DNA from: Siphonodentalium dalli | Lineage: Eukaryota > Mollusca > Scaphopoda > Gadilida > Siphonodentaliidae | DNA length: 64,000 nt | Direction of reading: 5' to 3' | Assembly (NCBI GenBank): GCA_032622095.1 | Contig: CP136069.1 | Span: 12,234,036-12,298,035, forward strand | Part shown: piece by piece, positions 25,986-38,600 of the stretch | How the letters are laid out: each line of letters begins with the position of its first letter | Numbering within the stretch: position 1 is the first letter of the stretch | Notes under the pieces: generated by a model | Told to the model about the DNA's origin: nothing | The model's input: only the letters and a program-made list of their open reading frames with translations | The model's database searches: none | Made by a program: the position numbers and the translations under genes

Positions 25986-26840
25986 TACCTCGCTGGACAA
26001 AACAAGTGTCCATTGGCACCGCGGTGTATGTGCAGTTCGGCTGCGGTGTCCAGGGAAGGATCCAGGGCTCTTTTGATACCTGTTACAGGTTTGGGCGCCC
26101 AAACTCTGGTGTCCTAAATGCCCCCAAATTGCAAGTGCATAGTTTTATTAAAGCTGAATTTTCTATATTTTGAAGGAAAATATTATATTATAATTCAACA
26201 ACATGCAATGCAAATCATCAATATACAGTTGATATAGAGTCTTTATTTGCTTAATCAAGTGTCCAGTGAGAAATATTTTAACCCTTTCATGACTGGGGCT
26301 TCTTGAAATTTTGCAAAATTCCTGTGCCAATGCATTCTCTTATATAAATGAGAACCTCCCATCTAAGGAGCCTCGCATATATAAGATAATACATTGGCCT
26401 TTATCGTGACCTTGTACATGTAAGCCAGTGCATTTTCTTATGCAGGCTCTTCGGCATATCATGGTCCCAAAACAGGTGTCCCCAAAAAATCCCTGGATCC
26501 ATCCCTGGCGGTGTCAGAGTTTGTAACTGCAGTTGAGCACCGCGGCCTAACAGCAAGTACACTGCGGCCAAACAGCAAGTTCACTGTGGCGAAAGGCAAC
26601 TACTAGTACCCTCGCGGTCGAATGGCATGTACACCGTGGTTAGATTTCTGGTTTGTAGTATCTTTTTTCAGTTTGATGAAAGTACACCGTAGAAACTACA
26701 TGTACACCATGCCGAATGACAATTACACCACGGCCCAACTGTAGTTAGCTTGTGGAGCTGCGGTGTAGTAGCATTTCGGCCGCGGTGGCAATGCTAACTG
26801 CACCGCAGTTAAGTGGACACTTGTTTTGTCCAGCAGGGTA
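25986..26840. mobile_element. TIR/MITE family 1, copy 3, split by a nested element
   Basis: Left end TACCTCGCTGGACAAAACAA, right end TTGTTTTGTCCAGCAGGGTA; the interior matches copy 2 apart from the 457-bp insertion at 26051-26507. Removing the insertion and one copy of its target duplication restores the CGGTGTCAGAG junction seen in copy 2. Confidence 0.9.
26051..26507. mobile_element. hAT-like MITE nested in family 1, with 8-bp target duplication
   Basis: Ends CAGGGAAGGATCCAGGG and CCCTGGATCCATCCCTG are inverted repeats with one mismatch. The flanks are GCGGTGTC at 26043-26050 and again at 26508-26515, an exact 8-bp duplication. CAGGG termini and 8-bp duplications are the hallmark of the hAT superfamily. 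There is no transposase ORF. Confidence 0.92.
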
Positions 26841-27366
26841 TTTCCACTGTGTTGTTCAAGTAATACTAGTACTTTCACCACAACATGATTGTAGTTCACT
26901 ATTTCTGCAACTGGATAAAAAATAAAAAATTCCCTACCCACCCGGGGGGGGGGGGTCATAAAAAAATTCCAGGCATGTATGATCATTTTAATTTTTTCCA
27001 GACAGGCAATTTTGGACACCCACCCTTTTTTTTCCATTTCAGGAATTTTTTTCCGGTGAGTTTTGGACATCCACCCTGTAAATAGTTTATTGCATGAAAT
27101 TTTAATAGAACAGTGCATAATGCAGATAACGATACTACTAGATTTGAATTTATCATGTAAGAGTGTCTTTAATCAAGAAATGTGTCAACATAATCACATT
27201 TCTAGTGATAGGCAGATTGCCAAAGTTTTTATTGACATTCATTTTCATAATTTCATAGTACTAGTACAGTATATATAGTCACATGATCTAGTCACATAAT
27301 CACATTTGAGTATTCTACAGACTACATGGAACAACACATTTCAGATTATTTGATATTTTGATATTT
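26841..27366. other. Non-coding with G13 tract
   Basis: Contains a run of G near 26943-26955 next to ACCCACCC and TTTGGACACCCACCC words; an inverted version of this pattern is at about 63750-63890. Otherwise nothing recognised. Confidence 0.4.
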
Positions 27367-27373
27367 GCTATGT

Positions 27374-28216
27374 CAGGGTTTCCGCTAGGGGGTAGGGGAA
27401 TGGGGCCGGTAGCTATCAAGGGCAAAAATCCAGGTAAAAGTAGCCTGTTTTACTTTTAGCACTGGTTGAACTACTTTCGTTATATCGGCCAATAGAATCA
27501 TGTGAGAGTAGAAATGGCAGACTGTTTTGTTACATTTCTGCCCGAGTGCCAAGCTATCAACCCTTATACATGTACCTGTAACTTTAAAACTAGTAAATTT
27601 ATTAGATATAAATTAATTTACGAAGTAGATGTACAGAACACCAGTAATTTGGATCCCGAGTTAAACATGCCCATTAATGTTAAAAGACTCAATGGAAGAA
27701 TCGGCAGATATTTTGGATGGATAACATAATCGGAATATATTAAGGCTGATTACATATCTGGCTGACGAGTATTCTTTGTGGGCAGTGGTAAGATGCCTTG
27801 ATGCCCGGTGCGGCTACTCCCACATTTCTCTCTCGCTCTATTACAAAGTTAATAGTATATTTTGCGGTATAAAACATGACAGGTATGATTAAAATACTGC
27901 TCTTTTGCATAGCATAACCGGGTAACGTAACTACTAGTAACCAGCATCAAAGGCATAGCTTCTAGCGATGTCAGTTCCGATCACTTCATGTTTCAATTTA
28001 ACAACGCGTTTAGAGTGTGTACACTCACAAGATATAAAATAAATTCGCCTTTTAAAATTCCTTAGTACTACATGTATTCCAACAAAATTCAGAAGTTTTA
28101 AACATCTGTATACTTTATAGACATGCAGTATGTCCTGGGGTATCGCAGGAGGGGAAAACTTGGTGAGGGGAACTGGGCCGTCAAGGGAACCCCCTGCCGG
28201 TATAGCGGAAACCCTG
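27374..28216. mobile_element. hAT-like non-autonomous element
   Basis: 843 bp with ends CAGGGTTTCCGCTAGGGGGT and TAGCGGAAACCCTG preceded by CCCCCTGCCGGTA. The flanks GCTATGT (27367-27373) and GCTATGT (28217-28223) are a 7-bp, perhaps originally 8-bp, target duplication. It carries a 5S-SINE tail-like segment near 27790-27845 and no transposase. Confidence 0.85.
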
Positions 28217-29500
28217 GCTATGTGATATATCGCTTGAACCAAATTGTTTTCATTTGCACCCCCCCCCCCCCTCCTGTATATTCATAAAGCATGGTTCTAC
28301 CCGTATATTCCAATCCCGGTATGAGAACATTCAGATATTTTAACCTGAAAAATTGCATAAAACCTAACATCTAGTGGTCTAACTCCAGACAAATGCACAC
28401 GGCTACAGGCAAAAACCAGGAAAAGCCGGCTGACCATGGTTGTTTGGCTCAGCGTGAGAAAATTTGGAATTGTTGAGCATCTGTGCTTTTTTTTATTCCA
28501 AATGTATAGAACTGTCTTGTCACTGTTTCTGGTCATTATCATGTGACTTAATTTTTGTAATGATATAAATAAAACACATTATCTTTTTCAGTACCAAAAT
28601 AAAAATAACGGTAATGATATAAAACATGATGGTATGTCAGCACTTGAAGGCTAACTGAATGTTTGCAAAGGGGAGGGGGCCTTGTGAGTAAGCCCAGTAC
28701 CAACTTTATGAGTAAATACATGTACATGCACAAGCCCCCCCCCCCCCAGGCTTACTGATTGGTGTACATGTACATGTATACAGTATGTAAAAGTACCCGT
28801 ACCAAGGATTAGGGGTATATATAGTGATACATGTACCTCAGTCTGCCTTTCCTTTCGGTGGGTCATTCTGTCTGTCCATAACTATCATTTCACAACACAG
28901 CTCAAAAATGGGAATTCCAATTTGGGTGTCCTTCGGCATGCTGGTGCATGTAGATCAGGATTGTGGATGTCCACATAATGGAGGTTTTGTTCAGACTTTT
29001 CCCCAGAGTTATAGCCCTTTACTGGACTTGTGTAGCGTCCATAACAAACATGCTGTATATCAGTGTAACTGGATTTGCAATTTGTGATGCGTTTTTCAAT
29101 TTCTGCAAAGCAATTTACAATGAAAAAACATGTATTGGTAGAGAATGCTACCGGTATATAAAATCTACTCTGACCTCTGGCTGTGGATGTCTTTATTATT
29201 GGATTTTGTTGTCTTATGTCGTAGTGTTGGGGGGAAATGTTTTGTCCATTAATAATACCCCCTGCAACGCGGTTGTGGAGAAGGGGGTTTATACTCCAAT
29301 CAGCTTGTCTGTGGACATAAATTTGTCTGGAGTTTTTCTCAGCTGTTTTCTGATCATTTTCCATGGAAGTTGGCACAGACATCCACAACATGGGGATCTG
29401 CGATTATGACATCTGTCAGACTTTTTTTGGTGGAGTTACATCCCCATTTTTCGACTTAGAAAATCTTTGCAAAATGTATAATTTTGTCCTACATTTTTAG
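28217..29500. other. Non-coding, C-tracts and degenerate repeats
   Basis: C-runs at about 28257-28271 and 28735-28748. The 168-codon frame at 28885-29391 lies in degenerate dispersed repeat sequence (TTGTGGATGTCCACATAATG, AGTTATAGCCCTTTACTGGAC) and shows no domain. Confidence 0.4.
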
Positions 29501-30479
29501 CTCAACTTTACTTTGTAAAGTTTGAGCTATTGCCATGGCTTGGTATCCGTCGTCCGTGTGTGTGAGGGTGTGTGACTCATCAACAATTTCCTTTAGCACG
29601 GGCTACAGGTTGTACCTTTGGTCAGATCATTATGAAATTTGTCATGGTGTTGACATTGACATGTAGATGGGACGAGTCATTTTGGGGTCATTCGGCAAAA
29701 AAACATGGCCACCGGCAGCCATCTTGGATTTTACTCTTTGCATGACTAAATCCTTTGGCACGGGCTACAGGTCATAGATTTTCAGATTTTCATGAAATTT
29801 GTCATGGATATTAACAATGACATGTACATGTAGATGGGAACGAGCCATTTTGGGGTCATTGGGCCAAAAAACATGGCTGCCAGCAGCCATCTTGAATTTT
29901 ACTCTTTGCATGACTAAATCCTTTGGCACGGGCTACAGATTGTACCTTTGGTCAGATCATTATGAGATTTGTCATGGCTGTTGACATTGACATCTAGATG
30001 AGAACGAGTAATTTTGGGGTCATTCGGGAAAAAAACATGGCCGCCAGCGGCCATCTTGAATTTCAAATTTCAATCCATTAGAACGGCTACAGGTTGTACT
30101 GTTCGTCTGGTCATCATGAAATTTGTCATGGATGTTAACAATGACATGTAGATGGGAACGAGCCATTTTGTGGTCATTGGGCCAAAAAACATGGCCGACA
30201 GCAGCCATCTTGGATTTTACTCTTTGAATGAATAAATCCTTTGGCACAGGCCACAGGTCATATGATCTTTTGTCAGATCATCATGAAATTTGTGATGGAT
30301 GTTGATGACATGTAGATGGGAATTAGTCACTTTGTGGTCATTCAGCAAAAAAACATGGCTGCAAGCGGCATCTTGGATTTCACTCATTGCATAACTACGG
30401 TAGGCCTTTCAACTTTCCACATTCCTAATCACTCCATTGACTGTAACACATGAAATTATTCCCTTTCCAAGTTGAGCTA
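29501..30479 (+). mobile_element. ~165-bp satellite array, locus 2, bounded by TAGCTCAACTT inverted ends
   Basis: The outer ends are TAGCTCAACTT (29501) and AAGTTGAGCTA (30479). The left end is itself a hairpin (TAGCTCAACTTTACTTTGTA then AAGTTTGAGCTA). Inside are about five copies of the unit seen at 20465-21545. This suggests the satellite is carried within a TIR element that expands internally. Confidence 0.75.
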
Positions 30480-31720
30480 CAGTGTCATTGACACGTTCAT
30501 TATGTTTAGCCATGCCATAGTATGATAAAGATAGTGACCACTCGTCGTCTGTCTGTGTGTCCATTTATGCATGGTGCGATAACTCAAACATTTTCTATCT
30601 GATCGGAATTTTACATATGAATGTCTGAGCCCAAAAGACAGATCTATTTTTAACTGAGTTATGGCCCTTTTTCTAAAAAATATTCACTCAATATTAAAAA
30701 AAAAATAAAATTTTTTAGATTGAATTCCTTGCTCATTTTATCAAAAAAAAACACAATATCAATAAATGAATAAAAAAAACAAACTTTTTTGTTTAAATAA
30801 TTAAAAAAAAAAAAAAATACAAAATTAACAAAATTTGAAAAACTAACACCATTACAACTCTGCCAAGGGTACCCGAGTCAGCACATCAAATTTGTTTTAA
30901 ATCAGTAGAAAATACCCGTACATGTATTGTGTTGTGTACTGGTAAATTTGTTTTGAGCGACATTAAACCCAATTTACCAATTCCATCCCATGCCTTTGGA
31001 CTACTGTAGCTATTAATACAATATGGCTATGTAATTTTCAGATGTCTCTTATGCTAATGTGCAGATAAAGAAAGTTATTGTATCTAATTTAAAAAAACAG
31101 TTTCAACAATTCAGATCACATGCTGTTAAAAGTAGACTAGATCATCACTCTACAGATGGTCTGATGTTATTATACAAAAAATGTAAATGTTATTGGTTTA
31201 ATAGTGATACCAGTCTTCAGCATAAACGATGCCTGTGATTTGTTGACCGCTGTGGTGTATAAATAATTCATACCAATGGGTCAGCAGTATGGTATCTTAT
31301 CTTAATGGCTGGTGTTGGTAGAATGCGATACATTGTCATTGTAAACTTAAATTGCAATCTCTTGACCAAGCAGACCAAGTAATTATTCCATGGTCACCTT
31401 TTCACATTTAACCCAAGGCTGTGGTGGTGCAGCGCATTACAGATCCTGTTCCAGTGCATTATCTTACATACGGTACATGTAAATGCGAGTGACCCATAAA
31501 TTCCAATAAGTTGAGTTATGTACATGTATGGTCTATAATAATACGTAACAGTATGCTCTATAATTCAACATCAAAACTCTCCTTTATGTTTCCAATCATA
31601 GTAATTTACTATCGCGAAGGAATGGGTTAACATCTGCCGATCATGATCGGCCTCTCATTTGCCTAATAGGTTTTATGATTGGGGTTAGGGTTTTGTACCT
31701 GCAATGGGAATCTGTTATTT
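30480..31720. repeat. Dispersed repeat family 3, diverged copy
   Basis: Shares blocks in order with 47590-48740 and 49640-50800: GCGATAACTCAAACATTTTC, a poly-A/T-rich middle, CTATAATTCAACATCA, and ATGGGTTAACATCTGCCGAT. The A-rich middle (30690-30850) is low complexity. Confidence 0.65.
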
Positions 31721-33484
31721 TATTATTTTAACTAAATGTTTACTGACATGTGAACCATCTTAGTGTTTTAAAAAAGGGGGTATCCTTAGTCCCATTGGGA
31801 CAGTCACACCTCTAATGTTTACCAGAGTTACGGCCCTTGTTTGAGTTAGAAATTTTTGTCTGAAAGAATATTTAAGCTTGTAACTCGGGGTGTTAATTAT
31901 AGGGTGTTCTTGTACGTTTAGCATAGGTTGGTGGAAAGGATCCCCAAATACCAGTTTCATATTTGCCAGTTACAACCCTTCCTTGACTTGGAAATTTGTG
32001 ATTGAGGATTCAGATGGTTCGGAGGTACAGTGTATATGTGGAGACCTTCGTTTGACCCCGTCCTTCACAGGGCAAGTTTTTTCTGCACTCTTTTCGGAGT
32101 TATAGCCCTTTGCCAGAGTTATGACCTTGTATTAGACTGAGAGATGTTCCCCATTACTTTATTTTCGCTCTAAATAACCTTGAGTGTTCCCTGTCTTATA
32201 TTCCACTATAGTACAAGAAATCTCAATCATGCCGCCATTATACTGAACAAATGACAGAAATATTTTGATCCGACAAGAGTACATGTAAAATCATGTTTAC
32301 ATTATTCATGATTTTCATTAACTCATTTTCAACACTTTGATTCTTGTAAAAGCTCCTGACTTGCTGTAGAAATTCTAAAGCATTTGCCTAAAGTGATATC
32401 TTATCAGTTGTATGTATTTCAATTACTGCTACTGCAAATGAGAATTATGAATATTGAATTGCAATTTCTTTTCATTCCTGGTGGTAGTTTACCTTTTATT
32501 GTGAAAATATGACAGAATATATAACAACAATAGTCACTATAGTCTACACACTGCAAGGTGAGTGAAATTATGAATTATTGACAAAATTGAAAATCATGTA
32601 TTTCTATCAACTGGCAATGAGTTTGTGCTATAAATTAGTACACAAGAACTTGAACATGAAATTGTGTGGGACTGGTTGAATTGACCTGCGATATGATGGA
32701 TCACATCCACCCTCAAGCTACTTTTGCCATTTAACCCTTTCATACTGGTGCAGCATTAAATATAATGTGCCTGTGCACACTCGTATACATGCAGATGTAT
32801 ACATGTACAAATATATGCATGTCTCTCATGGTGAGCCTCGCATATAAAAGTGCACTGGTTTACAATGTTAAGGCAAATGTTGTTTGGCCAATGTCTTTTC
32901 TTAGATATGCGAGGCTCCCAATGGGAGACTCCCATATATAAGTGTGCATTGGACCAAGTTTTTCGCAAAAATTCATTGAGCTCCAGTCATGATAAGGTTA
33001 ATGGCATTTTTCTGATGTGCAGGGGTAGACATGCTTGAGACCCCGTCACAGTTTAATTCACACCAGTTACTCAGCTTCTGTTATTTTACGGAGTTCGAAC
33101 TCATAGTCCTGATAGATGTACATGTACCGGTAGATGGTGATTTATGAGCTGAGTTTAGAACCACATAACTGGTGGGAGGGGTTCTGGTTTTGCCCCCCCC
33201 TAACTTTGGTATTCAGTGGAAAATCTGTTGTATAACTAGACCAACAAATGGCCACATTTAGAATATTTCTAACTTTATGAAATTGAGGTACCAGTTGTAA
33301 AATGATTCAATCATGTGAGATTGAAGCCACAGGAATATCCATGTTGGTTGGTTGATAATGGTTTATCGTCATTTCAGCCGCTATGCCATGTCACAACAGC
33401 AGTTTTACTGGTTGAATGACCACATAAATAGTTAATCGCCCAACCCCACCAAACGGGCACCCATGTTGTTCAGCTTTGGTTCGT
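31721..33484. other. Non-coding; degenerate repeats, no gene
   Basis: Around 31780-32150 are degenerate repeats with GAGTTATAGCCCTTTGCCAG and GAGTTACGGCCCTTG. An inverted pair, GCCTCGCATATAAAAGTGCA (32834) and ATGCGAGGCTCCCAATGGGA (32906), is seen. No gene is supported. Confidence 0.4.
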
Positions 33485-36400
33485 TAATTAAGCTAGCTTA
33501 TGTTCATATTATTCGAACCCATGATGCATTACCCACGTTATTGATAAACCAAGTATTCCCAGTCAACAACAGCTATAGATATCGGTCGGGTGTGTGCGGT
33601 TTTTGGACTGACTCGCGTCCCTTTACTCTTCTATAACAGACTTTCATTGAAACTACCTAATACATTTACACATGGAGCCTGGGAATCACGCGAAACCCTG
33701 AATGTGATTCATCACTCTTCAGAATGTTATATAATTTACCATGATAGAAAAAGGAATACTGATGACACAATTGCTTAATATATTGTTTCATGCATTTCCT
33801 GATATTGTAACAGATTGCAGTCCTCTGGAAAACAATTTAAGGCTTTGTATATCTATAAATCTTTTTGCTTTGACATTAAATTGGCATCTGGTATATATAT
33901 GTTTGATATCATCATTCACATAAGCACAGCGTCCATTTAACCTAATCACAAGAATATGGGTGTAAAGTCTGTTATAGAAGAGTAACGGGATGGGACATGG
34001 TCCAAAACATCATCAACTCAACCGATATCTCAAACTGTTGTGGACCCAGAATACTATATATTGTTTAACAACTGAGCCATCGGAAGCCCGTGTTCTAATT
34101 AAGGACCACTGGTTCGTGTCACTTGATTAGACATAACACTAAAGCACCTGTAATCTTACATGTACTATATAGAGAATACCTAGAGTTTTTGTTTGAATAC
34201 CGAAATATCTCATGAGTGTCTGTAAAGAAATTTTCACACGCGGCTTCGTAAACATTTGATATTTCTTTCCAGACAAAATACCGTTGGTAATATTTTTATT
34301 ATATGCACCTTACTATAGTTCAAAGTTGCTAAGCTATACGGAATTTTAACTTTTAATAGTACAGCAATTTGATGAATAATTCCCACTAATCATACGTGCG
34401 CAATTACCTAGAACAAGCAAAAAACTCATGCACATAAATGAAACACAGAATCAAAACTAAAAGATCTGTGTGTCACCAAATCCCACGTGCACATGCACCA
34501 GCTGCACAGTGTGCGATAAGTACCGAGTAGCCAATCAAAAATGCCGAATTTGTTGACGACACTTGAGTGTCAAGAGTGTCTGTTTCCACTTTTTCTGTGG
34601 AAAGTTTTTGCTTTTTTACTTCTGCCTTATACTTATGGTGGTTCTCCTGTGAAATGACGGATTAAATTGTAAGAAATAACTGTTGTTTCGGATAAGCTTT
34701 TGGGTTATAAATGATAAGTTTGCAAACAATTTACTGCTCAGTTATTGAATTTGTCTTCAAATATTTCACTCGGGTAAACCACCAGTAGGCCACAATGAAA
34801 TATAACGAAACCTACAGTGAAATAATGAAGTCGTATTTCATTGTGATTTCTAAGAGATACAAACAAAGATCTACGATTCGGTAATTTCCCGCTATTTTAT
34901 AGGCAATCATGTAATAAATACAGGTACCTTTATTGTTATGACTAATTTTGTGTCAGATACATACAACTCCTCGAGCAATTTAAAAAGAAAATATCAATCA
35001 ATATCAACACAATGTCACAATCACTGATATTACATGTAGAATAAACAAAAGCACATACGAATGGTGCTGAAACTCTGGTGTCAAAGTTGACTGGTTCCAT
35101 GAAAAGTTGAGAACTGAGAGTATATGGGGGCCAGATATCTGTAAATCCACAAACGGATCCACAGTATTTTACAGATATTGTTTCAACATTTATGCAGCAC
35201 TGCAATATGCATATAGTCGCTGATTCATTGTAATCATATGGAAAACTGTGTCTGGCCAGATCATGCGACAAAAGCTGCGACCCACGACAAGAGTGAGACT
35301 ATACTATGTTTTCCTCCAGCTAAGAATTTAAAACTGAAAATTTGAATTGAACCTGAGCAAATGTCCGAAACGTTCTATGTCCAACCTAACACCGGCTCCC
35401 TATGATGACCATAACGGTCTAACAATTTGGTCTCAAGTTGCAATAAAAATGTCGGATTAAAAAGAATATACACAACAAAATATGGACGGCAGAACAGAAT
35501 TGAAGGCATTTCTGCCAATATATGTACTGCAGTTTATTTTGACACATTTGAGTTAACAACGTTTTGGAATATAATTGGTAATATTCTCGCCAATATACAA
35601 TTACTGTGTCATGTACTCAAGGTCCTTTATAAAAAATTACTTTGTTTTTTTCTGTTGATTATTTTCAAAATCCGCACCAATTGTATTTAAACTCGAGACT
35701 ACGTTATTCATTTCTGTGAACACGGAACACATGATTACTGACTGAACATGTAACACCGCCATTTCGATGGGAAGCCAACGATTATTCAGTGTAACTGACA
35801 CGAGTATGAAAACAATCTACTGGAATAGACTGGAAAGGAATGTTGTGTCCATACAAGAACAGCATGCTTCTTCGTTGAACTTACTCAATCAAAGGATAAA
35901 AACAACCATAAAAATGAATCAAATAACAATTCAATATCCCACTAGTGATTGGTTAGATGTGTTTAGAATTGTAAGACGATAAAACAAGCCCAACGAGAGC
36001 CCCACCTATATTGTGAAAATCGGATCAAAATGGCGAAAACATCAAAAGTCGATTTTAAATCCAATTGTTTGTCGAAATGGGTGAACAGTTTTGCCAATGC
36101 TTTGGTACCATTATAATTTGCTCTCGGGAAAAATCACGAAATATCAACAGTCCATTTTAAACCTAATTTCTGTTCTTTTGAAATGGCTGAATTGTTTTGT
36201 CTGTCGACTCGTTGCTGACATATCAGTATTCTTAACTCGTGGTTCACCTTCCAGTGATGTTTACCCTGTCAAAAAATCTAAATCATGGAAACAAGGATGG
36301 CCGCTTTTCGACCCAAGATGTTGTCGAAATGGTGGACAGTTTTTTCTCTGCCAAATTAGACATGTCAGTTGAATAATTAGCTGCGGACACCGACCGTGAC

Positions 36401-36675
36401 AAAATTCGATCAGAATCACAAAAATTGAAAAGTCAATATTCTACCGTAATATTGAATAACGTAAGTTAATGATTTAGCTGAAACAAGCTCTTGATTCTGT
36501 TTATAAATCTTAAATGCAATATAGGTTTTGTAAAATTAGCTTACAACCCAAACGCATCTTGAAGGTTTCCCATCGTCACAATGTTTCAACATCAACCTGG
36601 AATGTTTTTTCTTCAACACACAAACATCAATAAAAACACACTGACAAGAAAACGCACAAATTGTTAGTTATTTAA
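33485..36675 (+). repeat. Segmental duplication, copy 1
   Basis: About 3.2 kb collinear with 41370-45742. Shared blocks in order include ATGATGCATTA, CTCTTCTATAACAGACTTTC, GCGAAACCCTGA, AACACTAAAGCACCT, AGTACCGAGTAGCCAATCAA, AACTCCTCGAGC, ACCATAACGGTCT, and CCCATCGTCACAATGTTTCA. Apparent identity is 85-92%. Both copies carry the TIR element at their left end. Frames here (34942-35271, 35427-35690) recur as disrupted frames in copy 2 and are not genes. Confidence 0.88.
33500..34115. mobile_element. TIR element at left end of segmental duplication
   Basis: The left part (GATATCGGTCGGGTG...CCCTTTACTCTTCTATAACAGACTTTC) is the reverse complement of the right part (GTAAAGTCTGTTATAGAAGA...AACTCAACCGATATCTCAAAC). 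Inverted arms are about 100 bp; the homologous element is at about 41385-41900. Confidence 0.7.
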
Positions 36676-37067
36676 TCCACAGTCGCCATATTGTCTATTG
36701 TTCTCCCTTGCACAATATCCAGCCGATTGCCCAATGGTAACAATAGCTGTGGATTATTTAAACAATAAGTGTGCTTTATTTTAACAATAACTGTGGAATA
36801 TTAAACAAAATCGCCAATAATTTCAAATAATTTTGCATGAATTTGATATTTTGAATATATTTCAATTTTTTATCTTTTTACCATCAAGTTTTGATTAAAA
36901 TTTGGTAAATCATTGGACGAATTCGACTTTTTTGGGTAATTCCAATGTTTATTTAACAATTGTTTTGACATGTGAAATCTCATTATTGGAGATTTATTAA
37001 TAATGAAAATAAGAACAAAGTCCATCTATTATTTCATGTCTTGTTGGTGCTAGTTATTTTACAGAGT
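36676..37067. other. Non-coding, AT-rich, no feature
   Basis: Only AT-rich sequence with the short repeats AACAATAGCTGTGGATTATT and AACAATAACTGTGGAATATT (about 36740-36805). Confidence 0.4.
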
Positions 37068-38035
37068 TTTATGTTATTTCACATGAACCCACCCGGAGCC
37101 TCACACAGATAGAAGCATGCACTATGGAGTGTCATCTGATCCAGCCTATGTGGGCTCTCTATGGGTTATGTTATTTCACATGAACCCACCGGGAGCCTCA
37201 CACAGACAGAAGCATGCACTATGGAGTGTCATCTGATCCAGCCTATGTGGGGCTCTGTATGGGTTATGTTATTTCACACGAAGCCACCGGGAGCCTCACA
37301 AAGATAGAAGCATGCACTATGGAGTGTCGTCTGATCCAGTCTATGTGGGGCTCTCTATGGGTTATGTTATTTCACATGAACCCACTGGGAGCCTCACACA
37401 GACAGAAGCATGCACTATGGAGTGTCATCTGATCCAGCCTATGTGGGGCTCTGTATGGGTTATGTTATTTCACACGAAGCCACCGGGAGCCTCACAAAGA
37501 TAGAAGCATGCACTATGGAGTGTCGTCTGATCCAGTCTATGTGGGGCTCTCTATGGGTTATGTTATTTCACATGAACCCACTGGGAGCCTCACACAGACA
37601 GAAGCATGCACTATGGAGTGTCATCTGATCCAGCCTATGTGGGCTCTCTATGGGTTATGTTATTTCACATGAACCCACTGGGAGCCTCACACAGACAGAA
37701 TCATGCACTATGGAGTGTCGTCTGATCCAGTCGATGTGGGGCTCTCTATGGGTTATGTTATTTCACATGAACCCACCGGGAGCCTCACACAGACAGAAGC
37801 ATGCACTATGGAGTGTCATCTGATCCGGTCTATGTGGGGCTCTCTATGGGTTATGTTATTACAATGGAGTGTCATCTGATCCAGCCTATGTGGGCTCTCT
37901 ATGGGTTATGTTATTTCACATGAACCCACCGGGAGCCTCACACAGACAGAAGCATGCACTATGGAGTGTCATCTTATCCAGTCTATGTGGGGCTCTCTAT
38001 GGGTTATGTTATTTCACACGAAGCCACGTTCAAGG
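37068..38035 (+). repeat. 98-bp tandem array, about ten copies
   Basis: Unit GTTATGTTATTTCACATGAA CCCACCGGGAGCCTCACACA GACAGAAGCATGCACTATGG AGTGTCATCTGATCCAGCCT ATGTGGGGCTCTCTATGG. Copies differ at a few sites (GATCCAGCC or GATCCAGTC; AAAGATAG or CACAGACAG), and some alternate, giving a 196-bp higher-order period. One junction near 37860 is deleted. The open frames within the array are by-products of the unit. Confidence 0.95.
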
Positions 38036-38377
38036 CTTTGAATCCCTTTAATTACCTGAATTCATCTTTAATAGTGTTTCCACCAAGTCTCTCCATCCTG
38101 ATGGTATGGTATTTCCATGAGGTTAAGGAGCGTCATATGGCCTCGTAATTAGTCCACACATATTTTTCCTTTCAGAAGCACAATTGAAAATTTCATTCTC
38201 TTGAAGCTCGCCGGCTGTTGTTATTTTTTTTAGGTTTCGGTGAACATAAATCATTTGTGAACCAGTGTGAACATCCAAACACAAGTGTTTTCTGTTCTGA
38301 TTTTTTTTTAGAAAAAAATCATCTCATTTCAAATATTTCTTTCTTTTTCTTGACCACCTTTATTTGGGATAGAGAGG

Positions 38378-38600
38378 GTACTTACAGTAATGCCCTAAGT
38401 AATCGACCCCTTAACCAACTCAGAATTATGGGTAACTTTTCAGGATTTAGTCGGAAATATGGCTTGTTGCCATTCATAGAAAAGCTCTCGGGAGAGCTTT
38501 CCGATGAATGGCAACAAGTCATATTTCCGACTAAATCCTGAAAAAGTTACCCATAATTATGATGTGGTTAAGGGGTGAATTACTTAGGGCATTACTGTAT
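38378..38600. mobile_element. Foldback hairpin element
   Basis: Arms of about 105 bp: TTACAGTAATGCCCTAAGTA...ATTTAGTCGGAAATATGGCT against GACTTGTTGCCATTCATCGG-side sequence and TACTTAGGGCATTACTGTA. The centre is AGCTCTCGGGAGAGCT (about 38482-38497). It has no internal sequence beyond the arms. Confidence 0.9.

Noticed and set aside
28885-29391. 168-codon minus frame and overlapping 148-codon plus frame
   Set aside because: Both strands are open over the same degenerate repeat sequence, with no recognisable family.
37068-38035. CRISPR-like regular repeats
   Set aside because: Units are contiguous with no spacers, and the context is eukaryotic.
37214-38148. Series of similar small ORFs (HYGVSSDP type)
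   Set aside because: They are translations of the 98-bp tandem unit.
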